In this document: piece after piece, positions 10,387 to 29,600 of the stretch | Layout of the letters: each line of letters opens with the position of its first letter | Numbering within the stretch: the first letter of the stretch is position 1 | The notes under the pieces: generated by a model | The model's input: the letters and a program-made list of their open reading frames with translations, nothing else | Told to the model about the DNA's origin: nothing | Databases searched by the model: none | Translations under genes and position numbers: made by a program | Assembly (NCBI RefSeq): GCF_000003815.2 | Contig: NC_049995.1 | Span: forward strand, 1,724,632 to 1,788,631 | Source of the DNA: Branchiostoma floridae | Taxonomy: Eukaryota; Chordata; Leptocardii; Amphioxiformes; Branchiostomatidae | DNA: 64,000 bases | Direction: 5' to 3'

Positions 10387-10775
10387 AATGTCATAGCCTC
10401 TACCAGGCTCCGCGGATCGGTGATCTAATTGTACTCTCTAAGCAGAGGTTAGGCTCCGGCTGTTTTTTCAACGTTTTTTTACTCGTTTTTATCGGGCTTT
10501 CTATTTTGTCATTTTTCTTGAAGTACGCCAGCCAGTTTGGTTTTGACACAGCAAGATAAAATAAAAAATAGAAAGCCTGATAAAAACGACTAAAACAAAC
10601 GTTAAAAAAACAGCCGGAGGCCTAACCTCTGCTTGGGGAGTAATCTAACTGTAGAAATTGGACAAATAGAGTCTATAGTACGCTAGGGGAGTTAGCCGGC
10701 CAGAAGAGTACGTTTCCTCACCGTGGTGAGGATAATGATTCTACCGATCCACGGAGCCTGGTAGAGGCTACATTG
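10387..10775. mobile_element. Palindromic MITE (GCAGAGGTTAGGCTCCGG family), copy 1
   Basis: Two nested pairs of inverted arms are visible. Outer arms 10394-10421 and 10743-10770 match over 28 bases with one mismatch. Inner arms start with GCAGAGGTTAGGCTCCGG near 10442 and end at about 10634 on the complement. A second, partly truncated copy lies at 22885-23036. It sits just upstream of the TMED-like gene. Confidence 0.75.
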
Positions 10776-11040
10776 CCTATACTCATGAGTTTCCCGTTTT
10801 TCTGTTGCGTAGTCTGAAAACCCTTCTCTGTGGTCAGGAATTCGTAGACTTGTCGTACAAAGGCCTCACCTGAATTGGCCGCTGAAGTCCGATCGTACGA
10901 CAGAGCTTGGTGGAGGGGCCATAGGTGGACGCCAAGGTCAGGTTTATAACTTCCCACTGCTGTTTGGTGAGGTCAGGAACTACTATTCGAGGTCCACACG
11001 TTGTATACGATGAAGTATCAGCTGGTCCGATGCACATACT

Positions 11041-11998
11041 AGCGCTAATTTGCCATTGGGCTATACCCTGGGCATCGGTGCATCAGTTCGATGGGGCCAG
11101 CCCAGTCGCCAATTTGAAAAAAAAATGGTATATAGTGTTTGATAACTCTTGGTGCAGAAAGCTTTTGGAGCTTTATTGGAACCGCCTTTGTTTAAAAAAA
11201 TATCTCAAGAACTTGTTGACAGATTGTCTTGAGTTTCGGTATGTAGCCTAAGTGAGGACTTACATTATTAAAGGTGTGTTCAAAAACTCTAGGTATGTTA
11301 TGAAAAGAAAGGGTGCCAGGAGGCCCATTAGCCCTCAAACATCCTTTTTTTTTGCGACTAAAATGACCGAGTAGTGTTTCATGTTTTGTTCAGTTAACAA
11401 TTTAATTTTTTTTCCAATCATTGTATGTACATTGCTTCTTTCATGTACATGTAATAGGAATATTTCAACATACTAATGTATGAATAATTGATGATGTCAT
11501 TGGTCAAAGTCCAACGTTGTGCCTTGAATTCTAAAACTACCTTGTAAACATTTCTACGAACCAACTACCAAAAAAAATCAATTTCATTCATTTTCAGTTT
11601 GCTTTGGGCTCAGATGATCACATACATTTTCAAAAATCCTATCCATGATTGACTAACAAGTACCCAGCTAACACCCCAAACCCTTTCCCCAGAAGTACCC
11701 TCCCCCACCCACAATGTACCCCAACCCTTCACCCTGATGTACCCCCAACCGTCCATCCCTTCCCCCATGGCTGTACGTCTCATACCTACACTCCACCACC
11801 TACCTACCTACACCATTGTTGAACTGTTTTGAATATCAATAACCTGTTTTAAGATCTAACATACCTGTGGGTCAATCTACTTTTGTTTTTTAAATAAGCT
11901 GTGAGTGAAAGGGCTGTAGTCATAAATCTAAAGTGAGACAAATATAACACAAGAACATGATGAGTGAGAACAGAGCAGGAGTATCTTTGTGAGCATGG
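11041..11998. other. Intergenic, no gene seen; C-rich tract near 11665-11780
   Basis: This lies between the 5' end of the TMED-like gene and the 3' end of RPL7. A strand-asymmetric C-rich stretch (cccc/tacccc words) covers about 11665-11780. I see no exon with convincing splice sites. Confidence 0.5.
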
Positions 11999-12004
11999 TT
12001 TATT
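11999..12004 (-). terminator. RPL7 polyadenylation signal AATAAA
   Basis: The minus strand reads AATAAA 43 bases downstream of the RPL7 stop codon. The spacing is typical for a short ribosomal-protein 3'UTR. Confidence 0.75.
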
Positions 12005-12046
12005 CATTGATCTGTCAGAAGACACACCAGCCTGCCTCTGTGGGGT

Positions 12047-19942
<7,896 letters not shown>

Positions 19943-19947
19943 GTTGC

Positions 19948-19959
19948 AGAGAAAGAGGG
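19948..19959 (-). promoter_or_regulatory. RPL7: 5'TOP pyrimidine tract / transcription start of RPL7
   Basis: The minus strand reads CCCTCTTTCTCT followed by GCAACATG. A C-initiated oligopyrimidine tract 5 bases before the start codon is the hallmark of TOP mRNAs, whose translation is controlled by mTORC1/LARP1. The 5'UTR would be about 15-17 nt. Confidence 0.75.
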
Positions 19960-20358
19960 TGTTACATCCGGGAACTCAGCGAAACTACGGAGTGGATCAG
20001 CCCAAATGCTTAGTTTGGTTCTGTGCATTTTACACCATTATCTGCTTAAAAACACCGAAAACAACATATTATGAATCGATATGATTGTTAATTGGATAGC
20101 ATTTTACGACGTAAAGTGACCATCATAGAGCAAATTAATCGATCTTGTTGATTTGAATAGTGAAGCGCACCCCCTCTGACGGAAGTGAAGTGGGTACATC
20201 TAACATTATTTAACGTTAGGGGTGGGTACAAAACCGTTTTTGGCGACGCATCATGGGGCAAGCCTAACAGTATAGTATGCGTCCGGTAGTCAAGATTTCC
20301 CAGTACAGGCATGTCAGGAATTTATATTCCGAGCGAAGTTGCATGTAACAGTTACTAA

Positions 20359-21065
20359 AGCCCCGTTCATGATGCAAAAAATGAAACGGTTCTATCGGTT
20401 AGACAAGCTGAAACAAATAAGTTTTGTCATAATGAACGCTCCGAAACGGATCTTAAACATGTTTTTTTCGGAACCTCCTCGGGAGGTGGTTTGAAACGGT
20501 TTCTAGGTTATCCAGAATTGCGCATTTTCATCATGAACGCAAAAGCGGCGCGATCCGTTTCGCCGCCATGTTGATGACGTCATTCATCCGGGGAAAAAGT
20601 AGAATTTTTAACCTGTCTTTCAGGTATTCGGCCGCGTTTTAATCGTAAAATTAAAAAAATTGCCTCCTGGTCGACAGGGCAGCCTGGCCATGCAGTTCTC
20701 ATATCAATGTCCCACCAGTTCGGTCTCGTCTCAAACTTGTCCACGGCTGATGCTGCTAGTACTAACGTTAACGTTACCACTGCTGCAGCGTGGGCAATGT
20801 ACACAATATTTCGTCGGTGAAGGCTTTTCGCATCGAGGGCCTACCGATTGCGTTCCCTTTCGCGATTAGACATCATTTTTCAGAGGTACAACAACAACAA
20901 GACCTGGGCGTAAGGAATTCCCGCCAGTCTGCGTGACGTGCAATCCGATAATCATATGAAACATTTTGCGCGTGGGTATCGTGGACGCAACATTTCCGTT
21001 TGCTGTCGGATTTCCAGGCCTAACCGATAGAACCGTTTCATTTTTTTGCATCATGAACGGGGTCT
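20359..21065. mobile_element. Harbinger-like MITE (AGCCCCGTTCATGATGC TIR)
   Basis: The ends are inverted repeats of about 45 bp: AGCCCCGTTCATGATGCAAA on the left, and a nearly identical reverse complement ending ...GAACGGGGTCT on the right. TAA precedes the left end and AAA follows the right end, so the 3-bp duplication is imperfect. Length is about 707 bp with no transposase frame. It sits between RPL7 and the SDR16C gene. Confidence 0.7.
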
Positions 21066-21780
21066 AAAAGTATGTAAGAAGGGGGCGGCCAATATTGTGG
21101 CCCGAGTTCTTGAGAATTCTGCACGAGGAACGTCTAGACTACAGGACTAATCAACACACACACGACACAGGACATGCCATCGACATGCACGGGAGGTGCT
21201 GAATTGGGACCCTCTCTCTGTGCTCCTTCTCTGACCAACACCTCTCTCCAACTCTGTCCTCAACTGCCAGCTCCCGGCTTCTTTATTCTATGTCATTTCT
21301 TAGTCCTAGCATAAAATTCAATAATAACTAAAATCTGTCCTGTCAATAACAGGCTGGTCGGGCAGCCCTGGCTGTGCGTGCTGAAAAGCCAGACCAATAG
21401 TTAACAAATTGCATGTAACGTTATATAATGATGATGATTATGCAATGGAAAGCGGCTTGCAGGCCGATCAAGTTGAGCTTTCATGAATAAACAAAGGTCC
21501 AAACAAACAAAAAATAACAATAATAGACATTCTTGCATTATTGATGACTATTGACAGAAAAATAATCTCCAGTCAGCAAATCCTACGGTGGTGTGACATA
21601 CTCACATGGTATCACAAGCTGGCAAAGGAGTGTAGCCTGCCTCATTGCGGCCTGAGACACCACCGGTGTTCTTTACATCTGATCACTAACACACGTATTT
21701 CCCCGACCCCGGGCCAGTCTATACTACCCAAGATTTCTACCGAAGGAGGATTTTAACTGTCCAACAAGAGGTTATATATT
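21066..21780. other. Intergenic, no gene seen
   Basis: This stretch of the RPL7-SDR16C intergenic region contains no recognisable exon or repeat boundary. Confidence 0.4.
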
Positions 21781-21785
21781 CTTAT

Positions 21786-22870
21786 TACCTCCATGAAATG
21801 TCATGGAGGTTATATTTTACCCAGCGTTTGTGTGTCTGTGTGTGTGTGTCAGTGTGTGTGTGTGTGTGTGTAAACAAGATAACTCAAGAACGGTTCGGTG
21901 GATTAGTTTCATACTTGGTGTGTTGGTAGTGTGTGATGAAAGCTAGAAATGATTAGATTTTGGGCCCTCTATCGGCTCCCCTTGGTACTGCAGCGCAACT
22001 TCCGGTTTTGCTATCTCGGTGTTCTGAACATGCTATGGTCACGATTTTTGCGTGTTAGATAGCTCTTGTGCTCAGGAAGAAGCGACATAAGTTTGAGCCC
22101 CCTAGCGTCTAGTTTTGGGATAGCAGGGGCATTTTTGTCAAAAACTTCTGAAGGGGATAACTCAAGAAGGGCACAACGGATTTTCATGATTTTTGGTGTG
22201 TAGGTACCTTAGACAATGTTGTACAAGATAAGATACTAATTATGCAAAATAGGAGCACATTTGCATAATTAATGAGAACATTCTATCATAGCAGTTTTTT
22301 TTCAATGTATCTCTTGTTCTAGACATGCTATGGTCTTGAAATTTAAGCGGTAGATAGCTTTTTGTGTCATGACAAAGTGGAGCAAGTTTCGTCCCCCTAA
22401 CATTTAATTTGGGAACTGCAGGGGCGTTTTTGTGAAGACATTCCAAAGAGGATAACTGCAGAAAGGATTGAGGGATTGGCATCATATAAGGCATGCAGGT
22501 ACCTTGGACAAAGATGTTCATAATGATATGAATGTTATGCAAATGAGGAATTACTTTGCATAATTAATGAGGAAATTGTATAATTCGACTGTTTTCAATA
22601 ACTGGACTTCAATAAATGTAACACATGTTAATTATGATGGATGGATTATAAGCAGATACCAAATATGGCAATGAGGAGCTTATTTGCATAATTTAGGCAA
22701 AAATTGCTAAACCGCTTTATGATTAATGATGGGAATTTTATTATTGTGACACGTGTACGTTAGTCAATGGTGAACAATACCATACATAAATTATGTTAAT
22801 GTATCAGTCAATTGCATGAAATTTACAAAAGCTGTAAATATTCATGGAGGTATGAGGTCGCCGAACTCTA
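21786..22870 (+). mobile_element. Tacctccatgaa-element, copy 1 (about 1.08 kb)
   Basis: It begins with a near-perfect palindrome, tacctccatgaaatgtcatg then gaggt, and ends ttcatggaggtatgaggtcg then ccgaactcta, giving 12-bp inverted ends (TACCTCCATGAA). Inside, a (GT)n run is followed by three diverged units of the phrases aactcaagaa, tgctatggtc and a ctgcaggggc stretch. A full copy in the opposite orientation is at 55655-56708, a rearranged copy at 50094-51536 and a fragment at 27300-27490. No protein-coding frame is kept, so it is non-autonomous. Confidence 0.8.
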
Positions 22871-22884
22871 ATTCTCATATTCTT

Positions 22885-23036
22885 TCTGTTTTTTAAACGT
22901 TTTTTTTTAGTCGTTTTTATCAGGCTTTCTATTTTGTATTGTATCTTGCTGTGTCAAAACCTAACGACACAGCAATATACTAATACAAAATAGAAAGCCC
23001 GATAAAAACTACCGGAGCCTAACCTCTGCTTGGTCT
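22885..23036. mobile_element. Palindromic MITE (GCAGAGGTTAGGCTCCGG family), copy 2
   Basis: Arms containing ggctttctattttgtatt and aatacaaaatagaaagcc are inverted around a gacacagca core. The right end has ggagcctaacctctgc, as in copy 1 at 10387-10775, but the left end is shortened. Confidence 0.7.
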
Positions 23037-23485
23037 ACCTCAGCAGTACTACCCAACTGCTTCCTACCTAAGATATTCAGGCCCCGCCCACTATTTTCCA
23101 AATATGGCACCTTTAGTAGGAGCCAATGTTGACACCTTAATCTGGCACTTCTAACACTTTACTGGGTTAGTCTTACTTTGCCTAAATCATTCTAAAACAT
23201 GCACAACAATGTAATGCTATAACAAAGTTCAGAGTTCCTATTTTGGGGTTGAATCACCTAGGATCGAGCGAGGAAAAGTCAGTAATTCTTGCCACGCATC
23301 GTGGGAGAGATCATCAGGCCTCCTGTCATTAGACAGTCTATGTTGATCCCGCAGTTGCGAAACAGAAATCGTGGCAGATGTGGTCTGGGTGTGTGCGAGA
23401 GAGTGTGCGCGAGGGGTTTAGTATGTCGACATGTCTGTAGAGTAGCATTCCACGCGCTCTATCTTGGCCGCAGCTCCCATCCAAC

Positions 23486-23618
23486 ATGGGATTCGTCCAG
23501 CTCGGTTTGCTGATCTGGAGGGTAACTTGCGCCTTTGTTTCGGCGCTTGCTCAGGTCTTCTTACCTGCAAGGAAGAAGTCGGTGGAGGGAGATGTTTGTG
23601 TGATCACAGTGATCACAG
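23486..23618 (+). CDS. SDR16C exon 1 (membrane anchor, beta 1)
   Basis: The ATG at 23486 opens [18 protein letters not shown], a hydrophobic anchor, then [15 protein letters not shown]. Donor GTATGTG follows 23618 in phase 1. GTGATCACA occurs twice in tandem at 23600-23617, and only the second copy is followed by a donor in the right phase. Confidence 0.88.
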
Positions 23619-26600
23619 GTATGTGTGCACGTCTATGTGCTTGTGAGTGTGTGCGTGTGTGCGTGTGTGTGTGTGTGTGTTGTAACTGTTGTAACTATAG
23701 CTAGGTTAGGTCGTGTTGTAGCTGAGCCATCCCTGTGTTGATAGGGTTTGGTGCAGTGTTGGGGGTGCTGCATCCATCAATGTGAAGCCTTGCAAAAGGA
23801 GGATAACGTTTATACCAGTCTTTAAGTTGTTCACTTGATCACAGGGCTGCCTAAGCGTTTGCACAAACCTTATATATTCGTATGGATCTTATGTGATATC
23901 ATTATTATTAATCTTATGTGGTGCGCACGAACCACTATACGAAAACGTACGAACCTTATGACATTCGCAGGAATCACTATTAAAGTGACATGCACAAATC
24001 TTATGTGATTTCACACCCACCAAGGTTAACCCTGGGATTGGGGTGGAGGGGTGGGGGGGGAGGTGGTGCGTCCCAAGGGTCGTCTCCACAAAAGGTCTGG
24101 GCTTCATTCTGGACAAAAATCTTACCCTGCAAAAACAAGTACTAGTAACAGAGGCGGCGGCAGGAAATTTCGTATGGGGGGCAAACTTTTACTGACAGAA
24201 TTTTGCGACACAAGTAGTGCCGAAGCGGCTACCTGTCGCGCCTCCATCCTAGGGGGGTCCGGGGGCATGCTCCCCCGGGAAAATTTGAAATCTTGACCCT
24301 CTTAAACGCCATTTCCTGCGTTTTGACTGGCAAATTTTGCTGTGAGACTAAGCTAATTTTGATGACAATTCTGTTAGAAAGACACATGGTTTTAGCGAGG
24401 GCGATGCCCCCAAAATATATTCACCATTTCAAGTGTCGAAGGTGCAGGCTGTCGCAAGGTTGGTCTGGGGAAATTTTAAAATCTGCACCCTCTGAAACGC
24501 TTTTTTTCTGTATTTTGAGGGACAAATTTGCTGGGGGACTATGCTAAATCTAATGCCATTTTTGTGAATGAAAGATATGTTTGAGGGCGATGACCCATGC
24601 CTCAACAAATTTTACCATGTCGTTGTGAGCGCCAGAGGCACAAGTCATCGGTAGGGAGGTCCAGAGAAAATTTTGAAATCTTGACCGCCTAAAACGTTAT
24701 TTCCTGCATTTGAGGCCCACATTCTGCTTGTAAACTAAGCTAAGTACGATAGTAAAATTTCTATTAGTTTAAAAGGATTTTGAGAGCGACGCTCCCGCAA
24801 CATATTGTCCTGCGCCGACATGACCGAAGACGCGAGCCGTCACAAGGGAACTCTGGCGAAATTTTGAATTCGGGACTCTCTGAAACGTCATTTCTTGCGT
24901 TTTCATGCGTAAATTTTCCCGTTAGACTAGCTTGATTTAATGCAATTTCCATCAATCAAAAAATACACAAGGTTTCAGCTTGATTTTCTGGGGGGGCGAC
25001 GCCCCCCCCAACATATTTTTCGGGGGGGGGCAGAAGTTTTTTGGGGGGAGGGGATGATTCGCGATTTTTATCCGGGAATACGACGGGAAAGGAAAAAATG
25101 CCGGGAGAGGAATATATACCGGGGGGAGTGCACCGGCCCTAGGATGCATAAAATGGAATTTTCAACTGCTACAAACACACGTTCATGCAGTTGTTTGCTT
25201 TTTGGGTAGGTACTCTTTAGCAATACATGAATGAGAGCTTATTGTCTTGAATAAAGGCATGATTATTTGGTGAGGGGATGTGTTCATGGAACTCTAGTCT
25301 GACATAATTTAGGAAATAAATTTTTCCCGCGCAAATTTATCCTGCATGCGCAAATTTTACCGGCGCAGAAAATCTGTTCCTGTGATATTTCAGTTCTTAA
25401 GCTCATTTGATTTTGATTGGCTAGAGACAGACAAATACCAACATCTTTGAGCTTCCTCTTTTGCACATGTTTTAAAACTAGGGGCAGGTATGGGGATTGG
25501 ACGTCTATTTGCCTTGGAATTCGCCAAGCTGGGGGCAACGGTTGTGCTTTGGGATGTGGACAAGGCCGCAAATGAGGAGACTGCCAGATTGGTGCAGGCT
25601 GCAGAAGGGAAGGCCAAGGCATACGTCTGTGATGTCAGCAACAAGAATGATGTATACAGGTCAGTCTTCACCCCACTCAATATGTACTTTACAACAGAAG
25701 AAATAACATAACATTAACACAACAATGTGGTATTCTTCAACATTTCTAATATAAGTGTGCAGGCCTTTAAATTCATCTTTATTTGGCACAGAATGGTATA
25801 AAAACAAGGTTTGGCGACAAATCTAAAGCTGACTGTCCACAGCCTGGAGCTCATACCCTGATTATCAAGGACACAATTGTTCTTACAAAAGTAGCATTTC
25901 AAACATTCACCGCTTCCAAAGTTATATCATGATTGATAAGATTATGGAGTTCTTGTCATTTAGAATGAATGTTTTTAGCCTTGTAATAAGCTTATGTGAT
26001 GATTGGCATGATTAATAGCTAATTATGCAATCTGGACCTAATTTGCAAGGTGAAAGAAGAGATCTTGTGAGAGGCTCTCATAACTCATTATTTTTATTCA
26101 AAATGCAGGCATCACATTTACACAGACCTATAGGCAGCACAGCTGATTGCATAGGTCTACAAATAACATGAAATTACAATGGTACAAGACAAATTTACAT
26201 AAAACGGTATATAACGAGGGCCGCCCTAAGATGCGCCCTGCCCTAAGATGCCCTGATTTTTTGCTGATCTTATCATGCATAAGTACGCCGTGTTTGATGC
26301 CACTGACTATGATGATTAGAAAGGTAAATAAACCAAGTCCAAACAAACAGCTTTTTTTGCCATTAAAAAGAATTTGTACACATATTCACTTCCCTTCTTT
26401 TTGAAGACAGAATTTTCACAGCAATTTTGGTAGCGCGGAATCACTGTGGTCACCTGTTACTAGGTATTGGTGGCTCGTGTCCTTCATTTTGCTAGCAGCT
26501 ACCCACATACCAATTATAACACAGATCCATGCACAGTTCTGAGTGATCCAGGTAAAGTGAAATCAAGTCTCTAGGGGATGCATTCATTTTTATGCAATGT

Positions 26601-29600
26601 GCAATGTTTAGATCAGGGAAATTGTAATACTGTAAAAGAATGTCTCTGCGCCAGAATGTGTTGACAAAACCTTGCAAGATGTTCTACATCAGTGCGCTGA
26701 ATGTTGGATGGTGAAGTGACAGGTAGCTGATCTCCTGACAGCAAAACAAATGACCTTTCTGTCCTGGTATGCTGGAAATTGTGTCCAGATCCTTGTTTGT
26801 GCCTGCCTGTTAGACAGGTCAGACTGGGGACAGTCCGCACAGTCTTCCCATGGCTCCGGTCAATGTCATTCTAGGGGGCAGGGGGGCTTTCAAAAAATAT
26901 TGCACTTGCACAGGTCTCTTTAGAAACAAGGTCATGTGTAGAGGTGAGCATCATTTCACACTGATCACATGGAATTTTTTTATTTCCATTTTACACACCA
27001 CGCACCACGTAGGCCGTTATCCTGTGAAAATTCGTTTTTTCCAAGCAGCTTCGATCAAAAAAGTGTTAAAAAATTATTTTTTCGGGTCCAAAATTAGAAT
27101 TTTACTGTCTACATATTCTACCCAAAATAAAGAGACAACAGACAATACCAATAGGTTTGTCGGAAAGAGGCAGTAAACTGCTTTCCACCATATTGATTAA
27201 GTTTTGTGTCCTACATTTCCTAGCGGAACTGTAGCCCTTGAGCCTGAAGCTGTCCGCCAACCGCCGAAATCATAAAAGAAACTCCGGTCCCAGACCTTAA
27301 ATGGACTTCAATAAATGTAGCAAATGTAATTCATGATGGGCAGAACATAAACTGATATCAAATATGCAAATGAGTTTATTCAGAACTGTGGAAAATTGAA
27401 ATTGAATCAATGTGGCCCATTGGTTAACTTTATTCAATGTAAATTAAGCAAATCAGGGCCTCCTGTTCATAATTAATGAGAAATTGCTACAATGACCTTT
27501 TTTGCCAAGATATACACATTACTTTGGACTTGAGTTGTCAGGGTAACAGAAGATATAATCTGTACAAACCTTCTGAATAAGTCAGTTGTGACGGTTGAGA
27601 TTGTTGAAGGCACACATTTGAGGTGAGGGAACTCTGGTTTGTGTGCAGGATAGCCGAGCAGGTGAAGACAGAGGTGGGAGACGTGTCCATCCTGGTCAAC
27701 AATGCAGGGGTGGTTTGTGGGAAGACCTTGCTGGAGCTGCCTGATGAGGGAATCCAGAGAACCTTTGCTGTCAACACTCTGGCTCACTTCTGGGTAAGGC
27801 TTGACAAACAGCTGAGACAGTACTGCTACTTCTTCTTGGACCGATGTGGAAAAAAACGGAAAAGGACCTAGAAAAAAAATCAGTCGACCAGATTTTGGAC
27901 TGGTCAGAAAATGAACACACTATATCGGCAGGTCCAAGAAAATAATGAGCAAAATAATTCCGTGACCGTCTGTCTCCTTCCTCAGGGCAATTCTGACTGG
28001 TTCACATTGTATATAGTATTACGTACTGTAGCACAGGTGTTGCTGCTTACAGTTACTGATTGCTATATGAGCATTTTTACAATGCTGTCCCAAACGTAAA
28101 GGAGTGTATACATGTAGGTAAAAATAGGTTCAGGTCTAGAGGATCAGGTCCAGGTCCAGACCTAAACTTGATTATCAGCAAAAGTGTGAAAGCTTGTGAA
28201 TTGTTGATACTCAAAACAATGGTCAATTTTGCTACAAAGAAATCTGTTTGGTGGAGTATCAGACTCCCATTGGCATTATAAATCCTGTCTTCATGTAATC
28301 ATGGCAAACTGTCTCTGTACCTTTCTGTAGACTTTGACTTTATTTGGATCCACAATTAGCTTGAAATTTCTGTTAGAAACTCAGTACAAATGACTATAAA
28401 CTCTACTCGACTTCACTTGTTATTTTCTTGGCCAGGTAAGCCCCAAAACGCCAATTGACAATAACTACTATATGGCCTCAGGTTTGGTCAATATTCACAG
28501 TAAAATCCTAATTGATTAGCCATACAGCATCGACTGTGGCTAATTAATAACAATAATAAATATAGTTGTCAATTGATAACAATAATTAAATATGTAACAT
28601 TATCTATCTACCTAGTATTAAGAAAAGAAATGTCGGTGTGAATGAAGCAAATGAATGGTTGTTTAAAAAGGGTCTCTTTATTCAGTGATGTACCAATGAG
28701 ATGAAGCTTTCTCCGATAACTGTATCTCCTGTTTCCACAGACAGTCAAGGCCTTCCTGCCAGGGATGCTGGCTAACAATCATGGTCACATCATCAGCATT
28801 GCCAGTATCGCAGGTCAGTCAAGTGCAATGTGCAGGTTTTAATGGTCACCATGACATTGACAATGTGTAAAAACTTACTTTCTTTCAAACCTGGCACTAA
28901 TTACATGTAAAAAAAAGCCCCTATTTTACAGTCAGAACAATAAAAAAAGTCAATGTCTTGGTGACTGTACTTTTATTCTACATATGCTGAATCTGCACTT
29001 AGTCTTGTACCCATTGTTTCTAAACGAGTACTGCATTTTCTGCAATGTTGACAGAGTACAAAATGCAGTGTTGTGCATGCTGTATAAACATGTTGAAAAA
29101 TTAGAATTTGCAGATCAGCTTTGTTAGGTCTGAAATACCTGATATAGTCCGCAGCATAGCTTACAGCACTGTTAACATCCCAGATGAAGGTCCTGCTGAA
29201 GTCTTTTATATTGATTAGCACCTGGAACTTCATCTCAGATCACCCTCTCTCTCCTGACCTCATTCCTCTGTTTTATGCTGGGTCTATTCTGGTCAGGGGG
29301 TTAAAAAACAGTTCAAGCTTTTTTTGACTGTGGTTACACCTCTAGGCAGAATTTAGGTGGCTATGTACAATGTAATGAATAGAGTGAGTCAACAGTCTGG
29401 TATCCCACTTATCTGTTACTGTACATGAAGTGCTCTGATTGGCTATACAGTCAAACCTGGATAATGAGACCACTCAAGAGAGTTGAAGAGACCCAGGAAA
29501 AGTGGTCTTCTTAGATCTTACATAGGTGGTCTTCATATAGAAAAAGCATGGCGACGGGACAATAAAGAAACTGAAAGACTTCGATCAATAAGTTCCAGAG

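Noticed and set aside
10718..11037. Two overlapping minus-strand frames upstream of the TMED-like gene
   Set aside because: No domain or splice support; the first part overlaps the palindromic MITE arm at 10743-10770.
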